Assembly: GCF_023684405.1 (NCBI RefSeq) | Contig: NZ_JAGSOI010000001.1 | Coordinates: forward strand, 1-64,000 | DNA length: 64,000 bases | Source of the DNA: Methanococcoides seepicolus | GTDB lineage: Archaea > Halobacteriota > Methanosarcinia > Methanosarcinales > Methanosarcinaceae | Reading direction: 5' to 3' | In this document: in pieces, positions 1-7,988 of the stretch | Layout of the letters: every line of letters starts with the position of its first letter | Position numbering within the stretch: position 1 is the stretch's first letter | Translations under genes and position numbers: made by a program | Notes under the pieces: generated by a model | Seen by the model: only the letters and a program-made list of their open reading frames with translations | The model's database searches: none | What the model was told of the DNA's origin: nothing

Positions 1-605
1 ACTTCGAATGTCTTTAATGAAGTAGGAGTTGCACTTTCCGTACCATCGGATGCAGTGAATTGGAAGTTATGAGTATCAACTGGAAAACCTCCTACAGTGC
101 GATAATAGTCCTTACCATCTGTAACATCCGTATCCCCCGTATTCACTTCAAACATTGAATAACTGGTACCATTAATAGATACATTGATAGGAGAAGGTAA
201 GTCACCGTCATCATCCGTATAGGTGACAGTAAAATTGAAATCAGTAGAAGGAGTACCACTTGAAGGAGATACTGCATCAACAGACAATGTAGGAACAGTA
301 TTTCCTGAAGCCACTTCGAATGTCTTTAATGAAGTAGGAGTTGCACTTTCCGTACCATCGGATGCAGTGAATTGGAAGTTATGAGTATCAACTGGAAAAC
401 CTCCTACAGTGCGATAATAGTCCTTACCATCTGTAACATCCGTATCCCCCGTATTCACTTCAAACATTGAATAACTGGTACCATTAATAGATACATTGAT
501 AGGAGAAGGTAAGTCACCGTCATCATCCGTATAGGTGACAGTAAAATTGAAATCAGTAGAAGGAGTACCACTTGAAGGAGATACTGCATCAACAGACAAT
601 GCAGG
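1..605. repeat. 312-bp near-perfect tandem repeat inside the surface-protein gene
   Basis: The sequence beginning at base 1 restarts at base 313 and matches it without any difference I can find until about base 600, where the second copy runs into the signal-peptide coding region. The period of 312 bp equals 104 codons, so gain or loss of a unit keeps the frame. Near-identity at synonymous sites points to recent duplication or ongoing gene conversion. Confidence 0.93.
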
Positions 606-683
606 AGCAGTCGCCATCGCCACCCCACAGCTCATTCCCAGAATGAGCAAGCTTATTAGCATAAATTTAAAATGTTTATTCAT
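1..683 (-). CDS. Secreted surface protein with 104-residue tandem repeats (N-terminal part, runs off the window)
   Basis: The minus-strand frame opens with ATG at 683, nine bases after a GGAG ribosome site, and stays open to base 1. The first 25 or so residues are a signal peptide: Lys-His-Lys, then a hydrophobic stretch ending AMA/TAPA. The mature part is a 104-aa unit rich in Asp, Ser, Thr and Gly, of the bacterial-Ig/PKD-like beta-sandwich type found in methanogen surface proteins. One unit is complete and the second is cut by the window edge. The DNA repeats every 312 bp; I see differences only at the junction after the signal peptide. It lies 26 nt downstream of thiL on the same strand. 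The family assignment is by composition only; length, C terminus and anchoring cannot be seen. Confidence 0.8.
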   Translation of the reverse strand, partial: MNKHFKFMLISLLILGMSCGVAMATAPALSVDAVSPSSGTPSTDFNFTVTYTDDDGDLPSPINVSINGTSYSMFEVNTGDTDVTDGKDYYRTVGGFPVDTHNFQFTASDGTESATPTSLKTFEVASGNTVPTLSVDAVSPSSGTPSTDFNFTVTYTDDDGDLPSPINVSINGTSYSMFEVNTGDTDVTDGKDYYRTVGGFPVDTHNFQFTASDGTESATPTSLKTFE

Positions 684-709
684 AGATAATTTCTCCAAAT
701 ATTATATGA

Positions 710-1705
710 TTATAAGTTATCAAATCTCCCCATATGTACATAACCTTTTCGATTTATCGAAACCTCGGACCCATCGCTCTTCTTTATAGATATTAAAGTG
801 TCGTCAATAACTTCGCCTACAACATTTAAATAACAAACGGATTTGATATTGTCCAGCATTGAGGGGGAAACAGTGAACAACAGCTCAAAATCCCCGCCTG
901 TGTAGAGTCCAAGTTCAAGGGCATCATTATTACCGACAAGGGCGATCACCTCATCGTCAATAGGAAGAGCTTCCCCGAATATTTTGAAACCGACACCATT
1001 GACCTCTGCCAGATCATATAATGACATGGCCAGACCATCGCTGGTATCCATCATGGAGGTGACACCACCGGTACTGGCAAGGGCCTGCCCTTCTTTTATA
1101 CGTGGCACAGGTTCCAGTAAAGTATTCAGCAAATTATCGGTTACATCAAGCCCTTGCTGTAAGGCCAGCAGTGCAGCGCCGGCTGAACCGACATTTCCGG
1201 TAACACAGACAAGGTCCCCCGGTCTGGCACCACTTCTTCTCAAAAGCTGTTCCTTTTTCACCCTGCCAAGAGCGGTACCTGTGATGGTAAGTTCATCATG
1301 AAGGTCGATATCGCCGCCTATCACAGAAGTATCGCAAAAGCTTGCACAGGCATCCATGCCGCGTGCGATGTCCTCAGCGAATCCAAGTTCCATATCAGCC
1401 GTGATACCAAGGGCGGAAAGGAAACCCACAGGGGTTGCACCCATGGAAGCCACATCACTTAAGTTCACAGCAGCAGCCATCCAGCCTATCTGCCATGCAC
1501 TCATGACCTCGGGAAAATCGGTCTTGCGATGCAACATATCGGTCGTTATCACCAGACAGTCCTCATCAGAGATATCTATAACAGCGCAATCATCCGAGCC
1601 TGCACCCTCCATAATAGCAGGGCTTTTCCTCGTAGAAAAAACAGAACACAGATGACCTATGAGCTCACGTTCGTTTATCCCGGATATCAGGTCTGACCTT
1701 TCCAT
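710..1705 (-). CDS. thiL: Thiamine-monophosphate kinase
   Basis: ThiL phosphorylates thiamine monophosphate to thiamine diphosphate with ATP, the last step of the cofactor pathway. The 331-aa length is usual. Family motifs run in order: GAGSDDCAV near residue 35 (metal and ATP binding in the AIR-synthase fold), TTDMLHRKTDFP, AVNLSDVASMGA, GGDIDLHDELTITG, and MMDTSDGLA in the second half. The ATG at 1705 gives a natural N terminus. The gene sits between the DUF4349 lipoprotein and the repeat protein on the same strand. Another thiamine gene, thi4, lies at 17.4 kb but not in this operon. No TPP riboswitch is apparent upstream. Confidence 0.93.
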   Translation of the reverse strand: MERSDLISGINERELIGHLCSVFSTRKSPAIMEGAGSDDCAVIDISDEDCLVITTDMLHRKTDFPEVMSAWQIGWMAAAVNLSDVASMGATPVGFLSALGITADMELGFAEDIARGMDACASFCDTSVIGGDIDLHDELTITGTALGRVKKEQLLRRSGARPGDLVCVTGNVGSAGAALLALQQGLDVTDNLLNTLLEPVPRIKEGQALASTGGVTSMMDTSDGLAMSLYDLAEVNGVGFKIFGEALPIDDEVIALVGNNDALELGLYTGGDFELLFTVSPSMLDNIKSVCYLNVVGEVIDDTLISIKKSDGSEVSINRKGYVHMGRFDNL

Positions 1706-1755
1706 AAGCTTATCCTACATTCTTAATATTTATTTGTAATGTCTAAAAGGAAGGA

Positions 1756-2607
1756 TCATCTCCAGACCCTTCTCTTGACAAAAATAAGCATTATTCCCAC
1801 AATACTTGCAAATATCACGATCGGGATAGCAACTCCGATGAACACGATGATACCATTGACACTGCCTATGAAACCACGTACTGAATCGGACAAGGCATCA
1901 CGTAGTCCCCATGAATGCGTAATATTACGAGGCTCACTCACATCGACATTGATGGTCGCAAGATCGATCCTGTCATTAAGATAATTGAGTCTGCCAGTCA
2001 GACTTTCTATCTCACCACGCACACGTCCAAGTTCCTTCTCGACCGCAAGGACCTCTTCCACGGTCGTGGACATCTCAAGGATCTCCCCAAGACGAGTCTC
2101 CTGTTTCTCCAGATTGGAAAGGCGTGCATTCACATCGATATATTCCTCAGTAACATCAGAAGCAGTTGTGCTTTTGGAGGTCACTTTACCAAGGTCACCT
2201 ATCGTCTCGAGCGCCTTGTCAAGTTCAGACGAAGGAACGCGTATAGTGATATAACCATACATACCCTCATCATCATATCGGGTATAAACAGAAGATGAAG
2301 ACACATATCCATCGAACTCATCAGCGATATCGCTTATATTATCCAGCGCATCAGGAGTGTTCTTTACCTCAATGGAAACAGAAGATGTAGTAATTACCTT
2401 ACGTGTAATACTGCTTTGAGATGATGCGCCGTTGTCAGCCAACTTATAAGAGGAGCCGCCATCAAAAGCAGATGTTTCTTCAAGATCATATATCATATCA
2501 CTTTCAGGATAGACAGATTGCGGGCTGGAACTCTCATAGCCCGTGCAACCTGCTGCTATGACCGAAAGAGATAGCAGAATAAAAAGGAATAGATGTGTTC
2601 GTTTCAT
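1756..2607 (-). CDS. DUF4349 membrane-anchored lipoprotein
   Basis: This 283-aa exported protein begins with a basic N terminus and hydrophobic core and has a lipobox ending AAGC, with the lipid-accepting Cys at residue 21. Residues about 70-230 form a DUF4349 domain: a beta-rich part (ITTSSVSIEVKN, VSSSSVYTRYDDEG) and then a long predicted coiled coil (VNARLSNLEKQETRLGEIL, VEEVLAVEKELGRVRGEIE). A single transmembrane helix near 250-277 is followed by the basic tail KRRVWR, so both ends should be at the membrane with the coiled coil outside. Function is unknown; related proteins are widespread in bacteria and methanogens. It lies between nrdG and thiL with short gaps, but nothing suggests a shared role. 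Confidence 0.85.
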   Translation of the reverse strand: MKRTHLFLFILLSLSVIAAGCTGYESSSPQSVYPESDMIYDLEETSAFDGGSSYKLADNGASSQSSITRKVITTSSVSIEVKNTPDALDNISDIADEFDGYVSSSSVYTRYDDEGMYGYITIRVPSSELDKALETIGDLGKVTSKSTTASDVTEEYIDVNARLSNLEKQETRLGEILEMSTTVEEVLAVEKELGRVRGEIESLTGRLNYLNDRIDLATINVDVSEPRNITHSWGLRDALSDSVRGFIGSVNGIIVFIGVAIPIVIFASIVGIMLIFVKRRVWR

Positions 2608-2673
2608 GGATACATTCCCCTTGACTTCATAAACAAAGAGACATCACGAACATATAAAGTTTTTACTTAAACT

Positions 2674-3459
2674 TCAGTTTGATTCGAAGTTAACCTTCTC
2701 ATTACCCTTCTCTTTTGTACGTATCCACACATTATCGACAAATTCATGGGCACGCCCTGCAAGTTCCAGCATCTCATCGCGTGAAAAAGGCACAATATCC
2801 CTCATTTTCTCATCCATTGCGTTTGCAGGTATTCCCTGCTGAATTACATAGGTAGCACCCGACATGGACAGATATGGAGCTATCGAACTTGCGATCTTTG
2901 CAATATCATCCGGCTCGCCTATGAAGCCGCGTATCGCTGTGGTGCGAAGTTCATATTCCATACCTTTTTCAGTAATTATAGAGAGGCTTCTCCTGATATT
3001 TTGTACAACATCGGCAGGATCGGGAACAACAGAATATTCACCATACCCGATAGCCTTTCCGTACATATCAGGATCGTCAAGGGGGGCTTTTACATCAATG
3101 AAGAACTTGTCCACAAGGTCTAGATCCATCAATTCTTCCATAACATCGGGATAATAGCCATTCGTATGGATACCCACGAACAGCTTCTTTTTCTTTGCAT
3201 AGGAAGCAAGATGCATAATTGCATTCTTCTGAGCCAGTGGTTCCCCACCGGAAAAGACAACACTGCTTACAAAAATAAGAGAGTTATCGATCTTTTCCTC
3301 AAGCTCCTTCACATCGACCATATCGGGAACTGTCAATATCTCATAGTTATGACAGTAAGGACACCTGAAAGGGCAGCCACGTAAAAAAAGAACGACTGAC
3401 GCTTTTCCGTGCCAGTCAATAGTTGATATGGGGATGATCTCCCCAAAATTCACATTCAT
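2674..3459 (-). CDS. nrdG: Anaerobic ribonucleoside-triphosphate reductase activating protein (radical SAM)
   Basis: NrdG uses a 4Fe-4S cluster and S-adenosylmethionine to place the glycyl radical on NrdD. The cluster motif is RGCPFRCPYCHN, with Cys at residues 29, 33 and 36 (CX3CX2C). VVFSGGEPLAQ provides the SAM-binding GGEP motif. At 261 aa it is longer than the roughly 155-aa E. coli NrdG and matches the archaeal type. It starts 22 nt after the nrdD stop codon, so the two are translated from one message. The alternative reading, a pyruvate formate-lyase activase relative, is less likely next to nrdD. Confidence 0.92.
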   Translation of the reverse strand: MNVNFGEIIPISTIDWHGKASVVLFLRGCPFRCPYCHNYEILTVPDMVDVKELEEKIDNSLIFVSSVVFSGGEPLAQKNAIMHLASYAKKKKLFVGIHTNGYYPDVMEELMDLDLVDKFFIDVKAPLDDPDMYGKAIGYGEYSVVPDPADVVQNIRRSLSIITEKGMEYELRTTAIRGFIGEPDDIAKIASSIAPYLSMSGATYVIQQGIPANAMDEKMRDIVPFSRDEMLELAGRAHEFVDNVWIRTKEKGNEKVNFESN

Positions 3460-3481
3460 TTGATATCAAGCACCTTGGACT

Positions 3482-5869
3482 TCAGACCATATCGGCTGAG
3501 TTGTAACGCTTCCTGTCTTCCAGTTCCTGCTTCTTTGCAGCATTCCAGCCACTTACAGCCTGAATATAACCGGTGACCCTTGAAAGCTGCTCGATGTTAT
3601 CGGAACCACAGTTCTCACAAACATCTTTCAGACCAGCCATCATATGGAAATCATCCATACAAACGCTCATATCCTTGGTAAAAGCGAAGTATCCCACCTG
3701 AGTGTTCTTCGCAATGTTCATAGCAAAATCTTTCAGACCCTTAGCGTCCGGTGAGCCTTCACCCATCCAGATATGCATGATATCCCCACCATCCACTATA
3801 GGGAAGAACACATGTTCGATATTGATCCTGTCGACCAGTGAAACATCAGCCCCTGGTGGCACATGAGTACCATTAGTGTAATAGATCGGCAGGTCGTGGG
3901 TGTTCTTTATACCTTCAACTGCTGCTTTTACATCACCCTTTACAACTGAGAGGACCTTGTCCCTGAACTCCTCATGAAGCAGATCGGAAACAGAGAACCT
4001 CTGACCAGTGGTCTCGGCAGGGGTCCTTGCAAGAGCGATCTCCATACCGTATTTCTTGGAAAGTTCCTTGCCGTATATATCCATCTCGGTCATTGCCCTG
4101 ATAGCCAGCTTGAAAGCATCTCTGGATTCATGCATCTGTGAACCGGTGTGATATTGGACCATCTCATTGATACCGATAACACCAATGGTGAACACCAGCG
4201 AATCTATATCGACCGCAATCGCACCTTTCTTACCAGTAACAGGGTCCTTTGGCTGCTGTGTTGCGAATGGCATCCTGCCATTATCAATGATAGGCTTTAA
4301 CCACTTGACCTTTGTCTGGAAAACTTCCATTGCCTCATCCATGAGATGTTTAAGATGAGAGAACAATTTCTCATCATCGTTCTCTGCCAGATATGCAGCT
4401 CTTGGACAGTTCAGTGAAATTACCTGCCAGGATCCCATTGAGAAATGTTTTCCCTCATTGAAGTACATTTTCTCATCGAATTCTGAATCTGAATCTGCGT
4501 TTGCTGAGAACTGGTAAGCACAGCACTGGTAACAGGAAATGCCTTCCCCAGCACCACGGTATTCAGGAAGCTGATTATCAAAGTAGGGAGTACCATACTT
4601 TGCGGTCAGTTCGAATGTCATGGTGTAAAGTTCATCATAGGTTGGAAGTTCCGGATTTGCACGGTTGAACATCTCATCCTCTTCCATGAAATCCGGTTCA
4701 ATGGATATCTCAGGTTTCGGGAAGTTGAATGGTTTACCCCAGTAATCACCCTCGAGCATGACGTTCATCATTGCCTTGAAACCAAGCCTAACCTCACGTT
4801 CGTAGTCACCATAGACACGCTTGTCGGTACCATTGGTACCATCCCAGACACGACCCCTGTAAACAACAGGCTTGTCTCTCCACATCTTTGGAACACCTGG
4901 AGATAGCTGTACCGATGAGAACACAAGTTGTCCACCACGGGCAACCATCATCTGTGTCATCTCATAGATGAACATTTGCATTAGCTGTTCGATCTCCTTG
5001 TAGGGTTTGCCCTCGAAGAACGGAGCGCAAAAGGTCAGGAAATTGTAGAATCCCTGTCCGCCAGCGAAGTTGGTCTGGGCACTTCCCAGAGCCTTGACCG
5101 CGTGCAACATTGCGACCTCGGCCTTCATTGCCGGACCTGCAACACTTGCCTTTGCACCTGACCCATCGGGCATCAGACCATAGTAGAAGAAATACCTCAG
5201 GTCCCAATCCTGACAGAAAGCACGAGTACCAAAGTACTCAAGATCGTGAATGTGAAGATCACCATTGAGGTGGAGATCGGCTATCTTTGGAGGAAGCAAT
5301 AGAAGATACTGCTCTTTGGAGATCTTGTCAGCTTTCTTTTTATGGGCGGTTTCCGCATTTTCCTGAAGGTTGGCGTTCTCATTGGCCTCAAAGCCTGAAC
5401 CCTGGTCGATCTCACATGCATCGAAAACAGGTGAACCTACCCTTGTAGAGACATTACGCCATTCAAGATGACCACGTTCGAGCAGGATCAGGTTCACAAG
5501 TTCCCTGATAAGAGGACCAGAGAGGAACTTGATGTTCATGCCACGGATACGCTTTTCCGTTTCCTTTGCGATATCATGCGCCTCATCTTTCGAAATTGAA
5601 GAAATGTTATGATACCACTCACTAAGAGCGGTCTCTTTTAATAGTTGATTGACCACGATGTTGCGGTCCCAGTTCACCATATGACCATCGGTAGTACGAA
5701 CCTTTGGCATGGTCGAAATGAAATGACCGTCAAGTGTCTGCTGCAAAGACTGTGGCTCGGTAAGTGGCATCATTGTAGCCTCTAATGACCCTTTACCCGG
5801 TACAGATCCTGCTGCACCGTTCTCAAATCCCTTATCGGGATCAACTATAGCTTTTGTATCCGATTGCAC
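3482..5869 (-). CDS. nrdD: Anaerobic (class III) ribonucleoside-triphosphate reductase
   Basis: NrdD reduces ribonucleotides to deoxyribonucleotides without oxygen using a glycyl radical. The 795-aa protein has an N-terminal region resembling an ATP-cone, a barrel with the Cys-rich active-site segment ISCYQCCAYQF, and a C-terminal RVTGY motif placing the radical Gly at residue 767. A metal site lies just before it: CENC at 751-754, with Cys737 and His742 upstream instead of the usual four Cys. The start is GTG at 5869; an internal Met at PKVRTTDGH is a possible alternative. The glutaredoxin gene lies immediately upstream and nrdG immediately downstream, giving reductant, reductase and activase in one operon. 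Confidence 0.95.
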   Translation of the reverse strand: MQSDTKAIVDPDKGFENGAAGSVPGKGSLEATMMPLTEPQSLQQTLDGHFISTMPKVRTTDGHMVNWDRNIVVNQLLKETALSEWYHNISSISKDEAHDIAKETEKRIRGMNIKFLSGPLIRELVNLILLERGHLEWRNVSTRVGSPVFDACEIDQGSGFEANENANLQENAETAHKKKADKISKEQYLLLLPPKIADLHLNGDLHIHDLEYFGTRAFCQDWDLRYFFYYGLMPDGSGAKASVAGPAMKAEVAMLHAVKALGSAQTNFAGGQGFYNFLTFCAPFFEGKPYKEIEQLMQMFIYEMTQMMVARGGQLVFSSVQLSPGVPKMWRDKPVVYRGRVWDGTNGTDKRVYGDYEREVRLGFKAMMNVMLEGDYWGKPFNFPKPEISIEPDFMEEDEMFNRANPELPTYDELYTMTFELTAKYGTPYFDNQLPEYRGAGEGISCYQCCAYQFSANADSDSEFDEKMYFNEGKHFSMGSWQVISLNCPRAAYLAENDDEKLFSHLKHLMDEAMEVFQTKVKWLKPIIDNGRMPFATQQPKDPVTGKKGAIAVDIDSLVFTIGVIGINEMVQYHTGSQMHESRDAFKLAIRAMTEMDIYGKELSKKYGMEIALARTPAETTGQRFSVSDLLHEEFRDKVLSVVKGDVKAAVEGIKNTHDLPIYYTNGTHVPPGADVSLVDRINIEHVFFPIVDGGDIMHIWMGEGSPDAKGLKDFAMNIAKNTQVGYFAFTKDMSVCMDDFHMMAGLKDVCENCGSDNIEQLSRVTGYIQAVSGWNAAKKQELEDRKRYNSADMV

Positions 5870-5882
5870 ATGACCACATCCC

Positions 5883-6134
5883 TTATAAAATACTCTTCAG
5901 TGATCCAAGATCGACCCCATCACTGTTGAATAGCTCTTCATACGTAAGAAAGTCATCATCTATCTGTAATACCGGAGCCGTTACAGTGAAAACACCGTTT
6001 AAGCGTAGTTCTGTAAGGGACTCAGGAGTTGACATGTCCGCTTCAGTAAAAGCCACATTGTTGGACTTCAATACATTTTTCAATTGAACGCATTTCGGGC
6101 ATGTTTCCGTTGTATAAATTATAATATCAGACAT
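5883..6134 (-). CDS. Glutaredoxin/NrdH-like redoxin
   Basis: This small thioredoxin-fold protein (83 aa from the start chosen) has the active site CPKC at residues 12-15 after a typical first strand (DIIIYTTET). A cis-Pro region (TVTAPVLQIDDDF) and a glutaredoxin-like C terminus follow. It ends 13 nt before nrdD, so it is probably the dithiol electron donor to NrdD, as NrdH-type redoxins are for methanogen class III reductases. The ATG at 6134 was chosen because GGAAGG precedes it at good distance. A longer frame from 6233 is open, but its first 33 residues look non-coding and overlap an AT-rich promoter-like stretch. Confidence 0.87.
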   Translation of the reverse strand: MSDIIIYTTETCPKCVQLKNVLKSNNVAFTEADMSTPESLTELRLNGVFTVTAPVLQIDDDFLTYEELFNSDGVDLGSLKSIL

Positions 6135-6552
6135 TGATCTTCCTTCCATTAGATTTTGATACGTAAGCGAGAGACCTTTCGCACCCATCCCCCATGAAGA
6201 CATTAAATGATAAACGCCTTCAATAGCCCGCATATAATGCGGAAAAGGTCCCTACTTGAGCAAATTAGCATTATGGACCTCTCACTTAATAATGCTTTTT
6301 GCCCCCATGATTGGATACTAATACATCATACCTGGTAACAAAGCTGGTAATGGACGCAGGGATAACTCATCATTATAATGAGACAAATTGAGTATTGATT
6401 ACCATGTTTGTTACCACATGAAATATCGAATAGATAACCATATTTGTTAAAGAGAAGTACACAACCTACATAACAGAACTAACATAAGAGAACATCCCTT
6501 TGCCAAAAGATGTATATCATAAATTCCACAATAGCATTTAATCCATATCGAG
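6135..6552. other. Intergenic region between the nrd operon and radB, with three TTACCA-type motifs
   Basis: This 418-base divergent region contains no gene I can support. A minus-strand TATA-like stretch (CATTATATGC, about 6231-6240) could drive the nrd operon with a leader near 75 nt. Three related motifs occur at 6331-6353, 6398-6420 and 6433-6450. A 7-bp inverted repeat (AGCATTA at 6267-6273, TAATGCT at 6290-6296) followed by five T could be a terminator on the plus strand, though no plus-strand gene ends here. Confidence 0.55.
6331..6450. promoter_or_regulatory. Three operator-like direct-repeat motifs (TTACCA-N6-TTACCA)
   Basis: 6398-6420 holds TTACCA-TGTTTG-TTACCA, two direct hexamers 12 bp apart. 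6331-6353 holds the same arrangement on the other strand (TGGTAA-CAAAGC-TGGTAA). 6433-6450 holds a weaker copy, AACCA-TATTTG-TTAA, 36 bp after the second. A 12-bp hexamer spacing and a 36-bp motif spacing fit binding along one face of the helix. The motifs lie between nrd and radB, so either or both genes may be controlled. Operator function is inference; no factor is known to me for this sequence. Confidence 0.5.
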
Positions 6553-7230
6553 GTGAAGACAATAAAAGAACAGTTACCATCAAGCTGCAAGCCTCTAGAT
6601 GAGCTCCTGGGAGGCGGTTTTGAAGCAGGGGTTGTTACTCAGATATTCGGAGAAGCAGGTAGCGGAAAGACCAATATTTGCCTGCAACTTGCCATCGAAT
6701 GTGTTAAGAAAGGGAAAAAAGCAATATTCATCGATACTGAAGGCCTCTCTGCAGATCGATTCAAACAGATAGCCGGCGAGAACGCAAGAAAGATCGCCCA
6801 GGACATAATCATTTTTGAGCCCCATAGCTTCGAAGAGCAGTATTCTGCGGTCAGGGAAACCGAGAAGATAAGCACAGAGAACGTCGGGGTCATCATTGTT
6901 GACTCTGCAACAGCATATTATAGGTTCGAACTTGATGATGAGGATTCAAGCATAAGGACCAGAAGAGAGCTCTCAAATCAGATAGGATTCCTCCACAGTC
7001 TCGCACGAAAACGCGACATAGTGGTGGTCATAACCAATCAGGTCTATTCAGATATCAAATCAAATTCATTAAAACCAATAGGCGGCAGTAGTCTTGAGCA
7101 TATCTCGAAAACAATAATTCAGCTTGAGAAGACCGGAACGGGAAGCCGCAGAGCAAAGATATGGAAACATCGCTCCCGCCCGGAAGGAACCACCTGCGAA
7201 TTCACCATAACCGCAGATGGAGTCAGATAA
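6553..7230 (+). CDS. radB: DNA repair and recombination protein RadB
   Basis: RadB is a short archaeal RecA/Rad51 paralogue thought to assist RadA; it lacks the N-terminal DNA-binding domain of RadA. The 225-aa protein starts with the family signature LPSSCKPLDELLGGGFEAG. Walker A (GEAGSGKT) is at residues 33-40, and Walker B is in VGVIIVDSATAYYR near 112. TNQVYSDI corresponds to the L1/L2 region. The start is GTG at 6553; no clear ribosome site precedes it and a promoter-like AT stretch lies about 25 bases upstream, so the message may be nearly leaderless. It is convergent with the tRNA methyltransferase gene. Confidence 0.93.
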   Translation: MKTIKEQLPSSCKPLDELLGGGFEAGVVTQIFGEAGSGKTNICLQLAIECVKKGKKAIFIDTEGLSADRFKQIAGENARKIAQDIIIFEPHSFEEQYSAVRETEKISTENVGVIIVDSATAYYRFELDDEDSSIRTRRELSNQIGFLHSLARKRDIVVVITNQVYSDIKSNSLKPIGGSSLEHISKTIIQLEKTGTGSRRAKIWKHRSRPEGTTCEFTITADGVR

Positions 7231-7235
7231 TATTC

Positions 7236-7988
7236 TCACAATCTGGCAATGGTGATATACCCGGTATGCCCGACCCTGGATGTTGAAGGACGTGTGCCAC
7301 GATCTGAAAAGGACATTGCACGTTCGATACATTCGATCGTCCTCACCTCAAAGAAATCAGCCTCAGCTATTGCTTTTCTGATCTGTGCTGTCTGTTCCAG
7401 GAAAGGCGAATACGTGACAAGGAAACCACCGGGATTCAGTATCGAAGGAATATAAGGCACAATTGTCGCTGAATCGATGGTATCAAGCGTCACAATATCA
7501 AATTTCTCATCGAGTTCCTTAACTTCATCAACGATATTACCGCATCGCACTTCCACATTATCGAGACCTGCACGGCGTATATTTTCACGAGCAACCTCCG
7601 CGAAATCATCCCTTACCTCAAAACTGAGCACCCTTTTTGCAATAGAGCCCAGATACATGGCAAGAATACCGGAGCCTGTGCCGGCATCAAGTACAGTATC
7701 GTTCTTATTGAGACCGGTATAGCCCAATATCATACCAATATCCTTGGGCATGATAGGCGTTCCAGTACGTTTTGCATGCCTGAAGAAATCCGGCATCCTG
7801 GGAAGCTGGATGACAAATGTCTGGCCCATATGAGATTCCACCGTTTCCCCTTCTTTCTTTTCCAGCAACTCTGACATTTCTATCATGCCAAAATCCGAGT
7901 GGAACTTCTCATCAGATACCGATGTGATAAATTCTCTGATCTTACCCTTATGGCTGGTCTTTAACAGCACTATCTCGCCTAATTTCAT
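7236..7988 (-). CDS. trmI: tRNA (adenine-N1)-methyltransferase, TrmI type (m1A57/58)
   Basis: TrmI methylates N1 of adenine 57/58 in the T-loop of tRNA, a modification that stabilises archaeal tRNA. The 250-aa protein has a small N-terminal beta domain (LGEIVLLKTSHKGKIREF) and a Rossmann methyltransferase domain with motif I VLDAGTGSGILAMYLG near residue 98, then a conserved acidic motif (VTLDTID). The start overlaps the stop of the upstream HD hydrolase as ATGA, so the two are translationally coupled. The short C-terminal part (RPSTSRVGHTGYITIAR) is typical of the archaeal family. Confidence 0.9.
   Translation of the reverse strand: MKLGEIVLLKTSHKGKIREFITSVSDEKFHSDFGMIEMSELLEKKEGETVESHMGQTFVIQLPRMPDFFRHAKRTGTPIMPKDIGMILGYTGLNKNDTVLDAGTGSGILAMYLGSIAKRVLSFEVRDDFAEVARENIRRAGLDNVEVRCGNIVDEVKELDEKFDIVTLDTIDSATIVPYIPSILNPGGFLVTYSPFLEQTAQIRKAIAEADFFEVRTIECIERAMSFSDRGTRPSTSRVGHTGYITIARL

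Noticed and set aside
1-605. The repeat at the left edge as a CRISPR array
   Set aside because: The unit is 312 bp, wholly coding and without spacers; it is a protein repeat.
5883-6233. Long form of the glutaredoxin gene starting at 6233
   Set aside because: The first 33 residues do not look like coding sequence, overlap a TATA-like stretch, and the ATG at 6134 has a good ribosome site and gives a standard redoxin start.
6276-6287. 12-base match AAGTGAGAGGTC between the nrd-radB region and the region upstream of glmM (11703-11714)
   Set aside because: A 12-base match is expected many times by chance in 64 kb, and no further copy or symmetry was seen.
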